From positions 1-64,000 of the forward strand of contig NZ_CP047173.1 of assembly GCF_009834185.1 (NCBI RefSeq): a stretch of DNA of 64,000 bases, in the 5' to 3' direction. A model generated the notes under the pieces. The model worked only from the letters and a program-made list of their open reading frames with translations. It searched no databases and was not told the origin of the DNA. The DNA comes from Rathayibacter sp. VKM Ac-2760 (GTDB taxonomy: Bacteria > Actinomycetota > Actinomycetes > Actinomycetales > Microbacteriaceae). Of this stretch, positions 1 to 12,979 are shown piece by piece. Each line of letters opens with the position of its first letter. The stretch's first letter is position 1. Made by a program: the position numbers and the translations under genes.

Positions 1-1425
1 ATGCCTGACGACACGTCGATGATCGACGCGTGGAACGTGATCCGCGGCGCCCTCTCGCAGGACGAGCGCATCACCGCCCCGATGTACGGCTTCGTCTCGC
101 TCGTCGAGCCGAAGGGCATCATGGCCGGCACCTTCTATCTGGAGGTCCCGAACGAGTTCACCCGCGGCATGCTCGAGCACCGCGTCCGCGTCCCCCTGCT
201 CAGCGCGATCGGCGCGCTCGACGACTCCTTCGGCGTCACGACGTTCGCCTTCGTGGTGAACCCGGACATCGAGCACGAGCCGATGAGCTCGCCGTCGTCC
301 GACTCGATGAACCCGTTCGAGCCCGTCACCGGTTCCTCCGCCACGGTGGCCCCGCCGGTGCGCGTCGTCGAGGAGCTGCGCACGGTGCCGGCCACCGACA
401 CCCGGCTGAACCCGAAGTACAGCTTCGACAACTTCGTCATCGGCGGTTCGAACCGCTTCGCGCACGCGGCCGCGGTCGCCGTGGCCGAGGCGCCGGCCAA
501 GGCCTACAACCCGCTCTTCGTCTACGGCGACTCCGGGCTCGGCAAGACCCACCTCCTGCACGCCATCGGCCACTACGCGATGAGCCTCTACCCGGGCATC
601 CGCGTCCGCTACGTGTCGAGCGAGGAGTTCACGAACGACTTCATCAACTCGATCGCGAACAACCGCGGCAATGCGTTCCACGGCCGGTACCGCAACGTCG
701 ACATCCTCCTGATCGACGACATCCAGTTCCTGCAGGGCAAGGCGGAGACGCAGGAGGCGTTCTTCCACACCTTCAACCAGCTGCACGATCACAACAAGCA
801 GGTCGTCATCACGTCCGACCTGCCGCCGAAGGCACTGACGGGCTTCGAGGACCGGATGCGCTCGCGCTTCGAGTGGGGCCTGATCACCGATGTGCAGGCG
901 CCCGACCTCGAGACCCGCATCGCGATCCTGCGCAAGAAGGCCGTCAGCGAGAAGCTGCTGGTCCCCGACGACATCCTCGAGTTCATGGCGTCGAAGGTGT
1001 CGAGCAACATCCGCGAACTGGAGGGGACGCTGATCCGCGTCACCGCCTTCGCGAGCCTCAACCGCACGCCGGTCGACATGGCCCTGGTGCAGACGGTGCT
1101 GAAGGACCTGATCACGCTCGACGAGGACAACGTCATCTCGCCGGTCGACATCATCAATCACACCGCGGACTACTTCAAGCTGACGGTCGACGACCTCTAC
1201 GGCTCGTCGCGCTCGCAGGCGGTGGCCACAGCCCGCCAGATCGCGATGTACCTCTGCCGCGAGCTGACGAACCTCTCGCTGCCCAAGATCGGCCAGCTGT
1301 TCGGCAACCGCGACCACACCACCGTCATGTACGCGAACAAGAAGATCTCGGAGCTCATGAAGGAGCGCCGCAGCATCTACAACCAGGTCACCGAGCTGAC
1401 CACCCGCATCAAGACCAACCGCTGA
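1..1425 (+). CDS. dnaA: chromosomal replication initiator DnaA
   Basis: DnaA binds DnaA boxes at oriC and melts the origin in an ATP-dependent way. The product is 474 aa, normal for Actinobacteria. Domain I covers about residues 1-90, followed by a variable linker to about 135. The AAA+ domain has Walker A GDSGLGKT at 176-183 and Walker B LLIDDIQF at 236-243. The domain IV DNA-binding signature RDHTTVMYA starts at residue 437. The ATG is base 1 of the window, so its promoter and ribosome site are not visible. dnaN and the origin lie just downstream, the standard arrangement. Identification is certain; only the exact start rests on convention. Confidence 0.98.
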   Translation: MPDDTSMIDAWNVIRGALSQDERITAPMYGFVSLVEPKGIMAGTFYLEVPNEFTRGMLEHRVRVPLLSAIGALDDSFGVTTFAFVVNPDIEHEPMSSPSSDSMNPFEPVTGSSATVAPPVRVVEELRTVPATDTRLNPKYSFDNFVIGGSNRFAHAAAVAVAEAPAKAYNPLFVYGDSGLGKTHLLHAIGHYAMSLYPGIRVRYVSSEEFTNDFINSIANNRGNAFHGRYRNVDILLIDDIQFLQGKAETQEAFFHTFNQLHDHNKQVVITSDLPPKALTGFEDRMRSRFEWGLITDVQAPDLETRIAILRKKAVSEKLLVPDDILEFMASKVSSNIRELEGTLIRVTAFASLNRTPVDMALVQTVLKDLITLDEDNVISPVDIINHTADYFKLTVDDLYGSSRSQAVATARQIAMYLCRELTNLSLPKIGQLFGNRDHTTVMYANKKISELMKERRSIYNQVTELTTRIKTNR

Positions 1426-1455
1426 CCCCGAGGCCGCCGGCTGCTCCCTCCCTCC

Positions 1456-1555
1456 GGTCGAGCAGCCGCACAGCGGCCCTTCCATGCTGGTCGAGCAGCC
1501 GCACAGCGGCCCTTCCATGCTGGTCGAGCAGCCGCGCAGCGGCGTATCGAGACCC
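1456..1555. repeat. three tandem copies of dispersed repeat family A behind dnaA
   Basis: Two identical 33-bp units (1456-1488 and 1489-1521) begin with ggtcgagcagccgc. A third, longer copy (1522-1555) ends in gcggcgtatcgagaccc. The third copy matches the dispersed family A seen at 4331-4449, 13288-13330, 13481-13518, 44724-44763, 46043-46195 and 55161-55200. Each unit can fold through CCGC/GCGG arms. No coding capacity is supported here. The repeat separates dnaA from the DnaA-box region. Confidence 0.85.
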
Positions 1556-1644
1556 ACCCCTCCCGGTGACGCCAGATCCCGATGCACCCCGGCCGACACC
1601 CCGCCACGCCCGCCCTCGTTCGCCACATCGAACGATCTCGGTCG

Positions 1645-1890
1645 ATTTCCACACGTGTGAGCAACCTGTGGATAACTGTGGACAACCGCCCTCGAACTGT
1701 GCGCTCCGGATAGCCGCCTGTGCACTCGCGACCACCCGGCCGGATCCCTCCACAGCCCGTCCACGAGCGCGCTCACACTCCCTCCACACCCCGACCCGGT
1801 CCGCATCGCAGTCGGCAGTAGGGGCCCCGGACGTTTTCCACAGTTTCCACACGTGTTAACACTGTTAACGCAGTTCTCTCTTTAATCAGG
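1645..1890. other. oriC: oriC: DnaA-box cluster and AT-rich element between dnaA and dnaN
   Basis: The dnaA-dnaN intergenic region is the usual actinobacterial origin. Candidate DnaA boxes are ATTTCCACA 1645-1653, TGTGGATAA 1667-1675 (reverse of the consensus TTATCCACA), TGTGGACAA 1677-1685 (reverse of TTGTCCACA), TTTTCCACA 1834-1842 and GTTTCCACA 1843-1851. The palindrome ACACGTGT occurs twice, at 1651-1658 and 1849-1856, each time directly after TTTCC. Two GTTAAC tracts (1855-1860, 1864-1869) and a T-rich stretch to 1886 are the likely unwinding element in an otherwise very GC-rich region. Exact origin borders are inferred. Confidence 0.88.
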
Positions 1891-2014
1891 GGCGGACCGG
1901 CAACCTCTCCACAGGGCTCGGCGGTGCCGGGCGGGCGTCGTGCTTCCGGGCACGCCGGAGCTGACGAGTACGATGGGCGTCGGTCTTCGTCCACGACTCG
2001 TCAGGGGTGTTCTC

Positions 2015-3166
2015 GTGAGGTTCCAAGCCAACCGCGATGTCTTCAGCGAGGCGGTGTCGTTCGCGGTCAAGCTGCTGCCGCAGCGCACGACTCTGCCGAT
2101 CCTCTCGGGCATCCTCATCGAGGCGACGGCCGAGGGCCTCACGCTCTCCTCGTTCGACTACGAGGTCTCCGCGCAGACGCAGATCGCCGCCGACGTCGAG
2201 GAGACCGGAACGGTCCTCGTCTCGGGCCGCCTGCTCGCGGACATCGCGAACCGCCTGCCCAACGCGCCCGTGCGCGTGGCGACGGAGGAGTCGCGCGTCT
2301 CGGTCTCGGCCGGCTCCGCGCACTTCACCCTGCTCCAGATGCCCGTGGAGGAGTACCCGAGCATCCCCGAGATCGACGCGTCCACCGGACTCGTCCCCGC
2401 TGACGCCTTCTCCGCTGCGATCTCGCAGGTCGCCGTCGCCGCCTCGCGCGACGACGTCACCCCCGTCATCACCGGTGTGCAGCTCGAGATCACCGAGAAC
2501 ACGATCGGCCTCGTCGCCACGGACCGCTACCGCGTGGCCGTCCGCGAGATCGACTGGGACAACGGCGACAACGCCGCCCCCAGCCAGCCGCTCACCGCGC
2601 TCGTGCCCGCGCGGACGCTCCAGGAGGTCGGCAAGACCTTCAGCCACTCCGGCACCGTCTCCGTCGCGATCACGCAGCGCGACGAGCGCGAGCTGATCGC
2701 CTTCACGGCCGACCGCAAGACCGTCACCTCGCTCCTGATCAAGGGCAACTTCCCGCCCGTCAAGCGGCTCTTCCCCGCCGCCGTCGAGAACTACGCGGTG
2801 ATGGCGACGAGCGACCTCATCGAGGCGACCCGCCGCGTCTCCCTCGTCCTCGAGCGCGAGGCAGCGCTGCGCTTCAGCTTCAGCAGCGACGGGCTGACCC
2901 TCGAGGCCATCGGCTCCGAGCAGGCGCAGGCCTCCGAGTCGATCGACGCCATCGTCACCGGCACCGACGTCGTCGTCTCCCTCAAGCCGCAGTTCCTGCT
3001 CGACGGGCTCGCCGCCGTGCACTCGGAGTTCGTGCGGATCGCCTTCACCAAGACCGAGAACCCGAACAAGCCGGGGCCGGTCCTGATCACGGCGCAGACC
3101 TCCCGTGAGCAGCCGGGCAACGACAGCTACCGCTACCTGCTGCAGCCCAACCTGCTCCTGCGCTGA
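2015..3166 (+). CDS. dnaN: DNA polymerase III sliding clamp, beta subunit
   Basis: The ring-shaped clamp tethers DNA polymerase III to DNA. The product is 383 aa, with the three-fold repeated clamp architecture running over its full length. I chose the GTG at 2015: it is preceded by AGGGG at 2003-2007 with 7 nt spacing, and the protein then begins RFQANRDVFSEAV as expected for the family. An in-frame ATG at 1940 would add 25 residues that look like origin DNA and lack a ribosome site. It ends with the typical MLLQPNLLLR-like C-terminus (YLLQPNLLLR). It lies directly downstream of oriC. Confidence 0.96.
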   Translation: MRFQANRDVFSEAVSFAVKLLPQRTTLPILSGILIEATAEGLTLSSFDYEVSAQTQIAADVEETGTVLVSGRLLADIANRLPNAPVRVATEESRVSVSAGSAHFTLLQMPVEEYPSIPEIDASTGLVPADAFSAAISQVAVAASRDDVTPVITGVQLEITENTIGLVATDRYRVAVREIDWDNGDNAAPSQPLTALVPARTLQEVGKTFSHSGTVSVAITQRDERELIAFTADRKTVTSLLIKGNFPPVKRLFPAAVENYAVMATSDLIEATRRVSLVLEREAALRFSFSSDGLTLEAIGSEQAQASESIDAIVTGTDVVVSLKPQFLLDGLAAVHSEFVRIAFTKTENPNKPGPVLITAQTSREQPGNDSYRYLLQPNLLLR

Positions 3167-3261
3167 CTCCCCACCCGCTGACACCCCGATCGCAGCGCCG
3201 CGACCGCCCTGCTCCCGGCGAGCACCCGCCCGCCGGACATCGAATCCCAGGAAGGTTCACC

Positions 3262-4149
3262 ATGCACATCGGACTCGTCGGACTCGGCAAGATGGGCGAC
3301 AACATGCGCTCCCGCCTCCGGGAGAAGGGCGTCGAGGTCACCGGCTACGACCGCAACCCCGACGTCTCGGACGCCGCCTCGCTCGACGAGATGATCGCCG
3401 CCCTTCCCGCGCCGCGCATCGTCTGGGTGATGGTTCCCGCCGGCGCGATCACGGACGCGGTCGTCACCGACCTCTCCGAGAAGCTCAGCGAGGGCGACCT
3501 CGTCATCGACGGCGGCAACTCCCGCTTCACCGAGGACTTCAAGCACGATGCGCTGCTGAAGCCCAAGGGCATCCACTACATCGACGCCGGCGTCTCCGGC
3601 GGCGTCTGGGGCCTCGAGAACGGGTACGGCCTGATGGTCGGCGGCCCGAAGGAGCTCGTCGACTACGCGATGCCCGTCTTCGACGCGCTGCGCCCCGAGG
3701 GCCCCCGCGAGGAGGGCTTCGTCCACGTCGGCGAGGTCGGCGCCGGCCACTACGCGAAGATGGTGCACAACGGCATCGAGTACGCGCTGATGCAGGCGTT
3801 CGCCGAGGGCTACGAGCTCCTCGACACCCGCAAGGACATCATCAAGGACGTCACCGGCACCTTCAAGGCCTGGCAGCGCGGCACGGTCGTCCGGTCCTGG
3901 CTCCTCGAGCTGCTCGTCCGCGCGCTCGAGCAGGACCCGGAGTTCGAGCACATCGAGGGCTACGTCCAGGACTCCGGCGAGGGCCGCTGGACCATCGAGG
4001 AGGCCATCAACAACGCCGTCCCCGTCCCCACGATCAGCGCCTCGATCTTCGCCCGCTTCGTCTCCCGCCAGGAGGACTCCCCCGCGATGAAGGCCGTCGC
4101 GGCGCTCCGCAACCAGTTCGGCGGGCACTCCGTCAAAGCCGTCGACTGA
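3262..4149 (+). CDS. gnd: 6-phosphogluconate dehydrogenase (decarboxylating), short form
   Basis: Oxidatively decarboxylates 6-phosphogluconate to ribulose 5-phosphate in the pentose phosphate pathway. The N-terminal Rossmann fold is GLVGLGKMGDNM near residue 4. The family signature GDLVIDGGNS follows, and then an all-helical C-terminal domain. At 295 aa it belongs to the short, single-repeat class (GntZ/YqeC-like) rather than the 470-aa class; members of this class often prefer NAD, but the cofactor cannot be read from the sequence here. The ribosome site AGGAAGG sits upstream of the ATG. The dnaN-gnd-recF order is conserved in many Actinobacteria. Confidence 0.93.
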   Translation: MHIGLVGLGKMGDNMRSRLREKGVEVTGYDRNPDVSDAASLDEMIAALPAPRIVWVMVPAGAITDAVVTDLSEKLSEGDLVIDGGNSRFTEDFKHDALLKPKGIHYIDAGVSGGVWGLENGYGLMVGGPKELVDYAMPVFDALRPEGPREEGFVHVGEVGAGHYAKMVHNGIEYALMQAFAEGYELLDTRKDIIKDVTGTFKAWQRGTVVRSWLLELLVRALEQDPEFEHIEGYVQDSGEGRWTIEEAINNAVPVPTISASIFARFVSRQEDSPAMKAVAALRNQFGGHSVKAVD

Positions 4150-4497
4150 GTCGACGGGTTGAGGACCGCCGAGGCGGTCCTCAACGGCGGTCGGCTTCTC
4201 GAAGCCGTGGCGTCCCGCAGAGCCGGTCGCGGACGGCGATCTGCGGCCCGCCGCCACCATGACGCAGGCATGCTGTCATGGTCGCGGCGGGCCTCCGGCC
4301 GCCTGCACCTTGCACGGGGCGCGCCCTCTGCATGCTGGTCGAGTAGCCGCGGAGCGGCGTATCGAGACCCACGTCGCAAAGACGTCGGTCGCCGGGTCGT
4401 CGTCCCCTGCGTGCTGGTCGAGTAGCCGCGGGGCGGCGTATCGAGACCCGGCGCCACGGCCGGCGGCATCGGGCAGAGTGGAGGAGGAGGTGAGCGC
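4150..4497. other. gnd-recF intergenic region carrying repeats
   Basis: 348 bp with no credible gene. It holds two direct copies of repeat family A (4331-4370 and 4415-4449). Just before recF there is a strong GGAGGAGG ribosome site at about 4481-4490. Just after the gnd stop, the segment with arms GACCGCC and GGCGGTC (about 4163-4179) can form a short hairpin and may end gnd transcription. Confidence 0.6.
4331..4449 (+). repeat. dispersed repeat family A, two direct copies
   Basis: Copy 1 (4331-4370) contains tggtcgagtagccgcggag followed by cggcgtatcgagaccc. Copy 2 (4415-4449) is the same apart from one or two bases. The CCGC...GCGG core and the partly complementary outer arms make each copy able to fold into a hairpin, as in REP-type elements. 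The same consensus appears in both orientations elsewhere in the window, always between genes. Confidence 0.85.
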
Positions 4498-5724
4498 GTG
4501 CAGGTGACGCAGCTGGCGTTGAGCGACTTCCGCAACTACGCCTCCGTCGACGTCGCGCTCGCGCCCGGCCCCAACCTGTTCGTCGGACGCAACGGCCAGG
4601 GCAAGACGAACCTGGTCGAGTCGCTCGGCTACCTCTCCACCCTCGGCTCGCACCGCGTGTCCACCGACCAGGCTCTGATCCGCGCGGGTCAGGACAGTGC
4701 GGTGATCCGCGCCCGCCTCCGCAACGGCGAGCGCGACCTCCTCGCCGAGGTGCAGATCAACCGCTCCTCCCCCAACCGAGCGCAGATCAACCGCGGCGGC
4801 ATCAAGCCGCGAGAGCTCCGCCGCTTCTTCTCGAGCGTCCTCTTCGCGCCGGAGGACCTCCTCCTCATCCGCGGCGACCCGTCCGCGCGCCGCCGCTTCC
4901 TCGATCAGCTGGTCGTCCTCCGCTCCCCGCGGATGAGCGCCGTGCAGGCCGACTACGAGCGGGTGCTCCGCCAGCGCAACTCCCTCCTCAAGTCCGCGCG
5001 CGCGAGCGGCGTCCGCGATCCCGCGAAGCTCGGCACGCTCGACATCTGGGACGAGCGGCTGGTCGCCCTCGGCACCGAGATCATGCAGTCGCGCCTGACC
5101 CTCGTCGAGGAGCTGAGCGGACCGGTCCGCTCGGCCTACGAGTCGGTCGCCGGCGCGGATCAGCGTCCGCTGCTGCGCTCGCGCCTGAGCATCGCCGGCG
5201 CGGTCGACGACGAGGACGAGCCGGTCGACCCGTCCGCGTCCTCCTCCCCCGTCGCATCGGCGGAGCTCGCCGGAACGTTCTCGGCCGCGCTCCTCTCCGG
5301 GCGGCGGCGCGAGCTCGACCGCGGGATCTCGCTCGTCGGCCCGCACCGCGACGACGTGCAGTTCGAGCTGAACGACCTGCCGGCCAGGGGCTACGCCAGC
5401 CACGGCGAGAGCTGGTCGTTCGCGCTCGCGCTCAAGCTCGGGGCGGCCGAGCTGCTCCGCCGGGACTCGCCGATGGGCGACCCGGTCCTGATGCTCGACG
5501 ACGTCTTCGCCGAGCTGGACGCCCGCCGTCGCGAGCGGCTCGCCGCCGTGGTCGCCGACTACGAGCAGGTGCTGATCACCGCCGCGGTCTTCGACGACGT
5601 GCCTCCGGCTCTGGCGGCGCACACGGTCCGGATCGAGGCGGGACGCATCGTCGAGTCCGACGCCGTCCCGGACGCCGCTCCCGCACCCGTCCCCGATCCC
5701 GACGGGGAGCCGAACGATGGCTGA
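4498..5724 (+). CDS. recF: DNA replication and repair protein RecF
   Basis: SMC-like ATPase that loads RecA at gapped DNA with RecO and RecR. The product is 408 aa. Walker A is GRNGQGKT at residues 30-37. The ABC-type C-terminal part contains LMLDDVFAELDARRR (Walker B and D-loop). The GTG start is set by GGAGGAGG about 7 nt upstream and by the N-terminus MQVTQLALSDFRNY, typical of RecF. Its 3' end overlaps the next gene by 8 nt, so recF and dciA are translationally coupled. Confidence 0.96.
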   Translation: MQVTQLALSDFRNYASVDVALAPGPNLFVGRNGQGKTNLVESLGYLSTLGSHRVSTDQALIRAGQDSAVIRARLRNGERDLLAEVQINRSSPNRAQINRGGIKPRELRRFFSSVLFAPEDLLLIRGDPSARRRFLDQLVVLRSPRMSAVQADYERVLRQRNSLLKSARASGVRDPAKLGTLDIWDERLVALGTEIMQSRLTLVEELSGPVRSAYESVAGADQRPLLRSRLSIAGAVDDEDEPVDPSASSSPVASAELAGTFSAALLSGRRRELDRGISLVGPHRDDVQFELNDLPARGYASHGESWSFALALKLGAAELLRRDSPMGDPVLMLDDVFAELDARRRERLAAVVADYEQVLITAAVFDDVPPALAAHTVRIEAGRIVESDAVPDAAPAPVPDPDGEPNDG

Positions 5725-6232
5725 CTCCCCCCGCCGCGCCGCCCCGGCCCCCGACTCCGAGGCCGCACGCGTCTACCAGCACCTCAAGGAGGTCTTCGGC
5801 GGCGACGCCCCTCGGCGCATCCGGAAGACCGTCGACCGGGCCGAGCCGAAGGGCGACGCCGCCCCGTTCGGCGGCGGCCGAGATCCGCACGACCTCGGCG
5901 ACGTGCTCTCCTCTCTCACGGTGAAGCTCGGCTGGACCGCCCCGCTCGCGCAGGGCGACCTCATCTCCTCGTGGACGGCGATCGCCGGCGAGGAGACCGC
6001 CAAGCACTCCGCTCCGGTCGGCGTGGTCGACGGCGTCCTCACGGTGGCGTGCGAGTCGACGGCCTGGTCGACGCAGCTCCGGCTGATGCGGATCGAGATC
6101 ATGAACCACATCGCGGTGAACCACCCCGACGCGGGCATCACCGCGATCCGTTTCCAGGGGCCCGACGTCCCGAACTGGAAAAAGGGCCCCAGGTCGATTC
6201 CAGGGCGTGGTCCGCGCGATACCTACGGCTGA
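5717..6232 (+). CDS. dciA: DciA-like protein (DUF721), replicative helicase loader/regulator
   Basis: 171 aa. The DUF721/DciA core is at about residues 60-150, with the family features LGWTAPLAQGDLISSWTAIAG and a later basic C-terminal tail. DciA is the ancestral loader or activator of DnaB and is typically encoded between recF and gyrB in Actinobacteria, as here. The N-terminal 50 residues are Pro/Ala-rich and probably disordered. Overlap with recF suggests coupled expression. Family assignment is firm; the helicase-loading role is transferred from studied homologues. Confidence 0.9.
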   Translation: MADSPRRAAPAPDSEAARVYQHLKEVFGGDAPRRIRKTVDRAEPKGDAAPFGGGRDPHDLGDVLSSLTVKLGWTAPLAQGDLISSWTAIAGEETAKHSAPVGVVDGVLTVACESTAWSTQLRLMRIEIMNHIAVNHPDAGITAIRFQGPDVPNWKKGPRSIPGRGPRDTYG

Positions 6233-6409
6233 GGACGCATTTTCGGTCGACCCCGCGGAAAACGTTCGTCAGATCGCCACTGAGCGCCGCGTCACCGCCT
6301 CCCGCGCGATAGAATGGAGGGCCGCCGAACCGCAGCGTCGACACCGCGCGCGTGATCTCCAGATCCGCGGGCGCGCCGCGACGGACCGTCAGAGGAGAAC
6401 TCCACAGCT

Positions 6410-8491
<2,082 letters not shown>

Positions 8492-8714
8492 AGGATGGCG
8501 AGGAATCTCACGTCCTTCGAAAGGCGGCAGCCCGGCGGTCCAGTGGACCGCCGCCGCGACCACCTCGAAGACGTGACGGCGACACTCAACGGGTCGCATT
8601 CCCGGCAAGCACCACACAGCGGCCTCAGCGGCCGGCGACGAGAACACTGACACCCGGCGCGACCCGCCCCCCGTCACGACCCGGGGCCCGGACCCACCTG
8701 AGAAGACAGAGATC

Positions 8715-11310
<2,596 letters not shown>

Positions 11311-11318
<8 letters not shown>

Positions 11319-11721
11319 CACGGTCGCCGAGAAGCTCGCCAGGAAGTCCGCGAAGAGCCCGGCGGCGAAGCAGGTCAGACTCAAGCTCGTGTACGTCGAC
11401 TTCTGGTCGGCGGTCAAGCTGTCGTTCCTGCTGGGGCTGACGCTGGCGATCATCACGATCGTCGTCGTCTACCTCGTCTACACGGTCCTCGCGCAGACGG
11501 GCGTCTTCGACGAGGTCAACGGCCTCGTCCAGGACATCGCCGGCGCCGAGGCCTTCGACCTCAACACGATCATCTCGCTGCCCCAGATCATGGGCTTCGC
11601 GATCGTCGTGGCCGTGCTCAACACGATCGTCACCACCGCCCTCGGTGCGATCGTGGCGCTGCTGTACAACCTCAGCGTCAAGATCACGGGTGGCCTGCTG
11701 GTCGGCTTCACCAACCAGTAG
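11311..11721 (+). CDS. DUF3566 transmembrane protein
   Basis: 136 aa. A short basic N-terminus (KLARKSAKSPAAKQ) precedes two membrane helices at about residues 32-58 and 88-115. The family is found almost exclusively in Actinobacteria immediately downstream of gyrA, as here. Its function is not established; a link to envelope or chromosome organisation is only suggested by the conserved position. The ATG at 11311 overlaps the gyrA stop, and GGAGGAGG at 11291-11298 lies 12 nt before it. A second ATG at 11299 is too close to that site. Confidence 0.9.
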
Positions 11722-11738
11722 GGACGCGGAGCGGCCGA

Positions 11739-11768
11739 TTGGGATTCTGACGCGTCGTCGGGTAGAGT
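11739..11768 (+). promoter_or_regulatory. candidate promoter of tRNA-Ile
   Basis: TTGGGA (11739-11744) and TAGAGT (11763-11768) are spaced by 18 nt, resembling sigma-70-type boxes of GC-rich Actinobacteria. tRNA-Ile starts 17 nt after the -10 box. The call rests only on motif resemblance and position. Confidence 0.5.
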
Positions 11769-11784
11769 CTCATCTGGCCATTTC

Positions 11785-11858
11785 GGGGGTATAGCTCAGG
11801 CGGTTAGAGCGCTTCACTGATAATGAAGAGGTCCCAGGTTCAAGTCCTGGTACCCCCA
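11785..11858 (+). tRNA. tRNA-Ile (anticodon GAT)
   Basis: The acceptor stem GGGGGTA (11785-11791) pairs with TACCCCC (11851-11857), with discriminator A at 11858. The anticodon stem CTTCA/TGAAG encloses the loop CTGATAA with anticodon GAT. The T-arm GGTTCAAGTCC is canonical. CCA is not encoded. The tRNA-Ile/tRNA-Ala pair after gyrA is typical of Actinobacteria. Confidence 0.98.
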
Positions 11859-11864
11859 CGTGCC

Positions 11865-11898
11865 GAACGGCCCGTCACCGCGAGGTGACGGGCCGTTC
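11865..11898 (+). terminator. 15-bp perfect hairpin between tRNA-Ile and tRNA-Ala
   Basis: Arms 11865-11879 and 11884-11898 (starting GAACGGCCCG) are perfectly complementary around a GCGA tetraloop. There is no clear T-run. It could end tRNA-Ile transcription or act as a processing structure between the two tRNAs. Confidence 0.7.
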
Positions 11899-11927
11899 CA
11901 CTCTCGCCGGCGCCTCACCGCCGGTCC

Positions 11928-12000
11928 GGGGCCTTAGCTCAGTTGGTAGAGCGCCTGCTTTGCAAGCAGGATGTCAGGAGTTCGAATCTCCTAGGCTCCA
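11928..12000 (+). tRNA. tRNA-Ala (anticodon TGC)
   Basis: The acceptor stem GGGGCCT (11928-11934) pairs with AGGCTCC (11993-11999), with one G-U pair and discriminator A at 12000. The anticodon stem and loop CTGCTTTGCAAGCAG carry TGC. The T-loop GTTCGAATC is canonical. CCA is not encoded. Confidence 0.98.
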
Positions 12001-12015
12001 CACCCTTCTTCTCTC

Positions 12016-12450
12016 TCATCCCGCGCTCCGCGTGCCGAACCGCGGGCGTCGTGCCCTCGCGGCGAAGGCGTCGAGAGCCGCCAGGACCTCCACGGCCTCG
12101 AACGAGCGGTTCCTGCGTCCCGCTCGCGACTGCGTGAGGACTCCGGCCTCGACGAGCTTCTGCACGAAGGCCTCAGCTCTCGGCGTCCCACTGCGCCCCG
12201 ATCGCCGCGATCTCCGTGGCGAGGCGCCGCCCGTTCTCCACCGCGGCGAAGGAGGCGCCGGCGAGTGTCTCGATGATCGGGTGGACGTCCCCGGAGCGAT
12301 AGGCGGTCAGCGCGTCGAAGCAGCGCCTCAGATCGCCGAGCAGCTCGGCGCAGACGGGGACGGTGACGTTCTCTGTGACGCCGGCAGCGCGGAGCATGCC
12401 AGAGCCCGCTGGATCATGAGCGACTCGTTGTGGCGAGGGCCGGCGGCGGA
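12016..12450 (-). pseudogene. decayed Fic/DOC-family gene (C-terminal remnant)
   Basis: Reading right to left, three pieces in different frames together resemble the C-terminal part of Fic-domain proteins. They are a first piece with RHNESLMIQRALAC (about 12395-12440), a middle piece MLRAAGVTENVTVPV...CFDALTAYRSGDVHPIIE (12173-12397), and a last piece FVQKLVEAGVLTQSRAGRR ending at a TGA at 12016. The first shift is a single-base offset at about 12395; the second is near 12175. The AMPylation motif HPFxxGNGR is missing, so the catalytic part is lost. The remnant is flanked by tRNA-Ala, a frequent site for insertions and deletions. The family call comes from recalled sequence resemblance. Confidence 0.6.
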
Positions 12451-12975
12451 TCAGCGGGGCTGGCAGGCCAGGCCGAGGAAGTTCTCGACGGAGAGGGTCT
12501 CGGAGGTGCCGTCGCGGATGTCGCCGACGATGATCTCGCCGACGGACAGGGTGTCGAACTGCTCGGCGGTGAAGACCACCGGACGGCCGACGACCGAGCC
12601 GCCGACGGCGTAGGCGCCCAGGGTGAGATCGACGCCGAGGGGGAAGCGCTCGATCTCCCGGTCGGCCGGCCAGACGGTGCGGCCGGAGAGGTCGGTGGCG
12701 CCGATGTCGTCCACAGGCTCGGGGGCGACCCAGCGGGTGATCCGCCGCTCGCGGTCGCCGATCAGCAGGGGGGCGGTGTCCTCGATCGCGAGGTCGAGAC
12801 CGTCGACGGCTCCCGAGCAGACGACGACCACGCCCAGCACCTCGGCGCGCTGGCCACCGCGGCCGATGCCGACCGTCGCCTCCGAGACGGGCTGCGTCGA
12901 GCAGCCGGCCAGCGCCAGCGAGGCCGTGGCCGCCAGCACGACGGCGACGCTGGCGACTCGACGACGATGCGGCAC
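12451..12975 (-). CDS. putative lipoprotein of unknown function
   Basis: 174 aa with a signal peptide ending in the lipobox LALAGC (lipidated Cys25), so it is predicted to be anchored on the outer face of the membrane. I do not recognise the rest; it lacks obvious catalytic motifs and has a beta-rich look (VLGVVVVCSG, VVGRPVVFTAEQF). Its start lies 4 nt downstream of the thioredoxin-like gene's stop, so the two form an operon. Confidence 0.75.
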   Translation of the reverse strand: MPHRRRVASVAVVLAATASLALAGCSTQPVSEATVGIGRGGQRAEVLGVVVVCSGAVDGLDLAIEDTAPLLIGDRERRITRWVAPEPVDDIGATDLSGRTVWPADREIERFPLGVDLTLGAYAVGGSVVGRPVVFTAEQFDTLSVGEIIVGDIRDGTSETLSVENFLGLACQPR

Positions 12976-12979
12976 GAGG

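Noticed and set aside
1886..3184. 432-codon minus-strand frame across dnaN
   Set aside because: Shadow of dnaN with no ribosome site or family resemblance.
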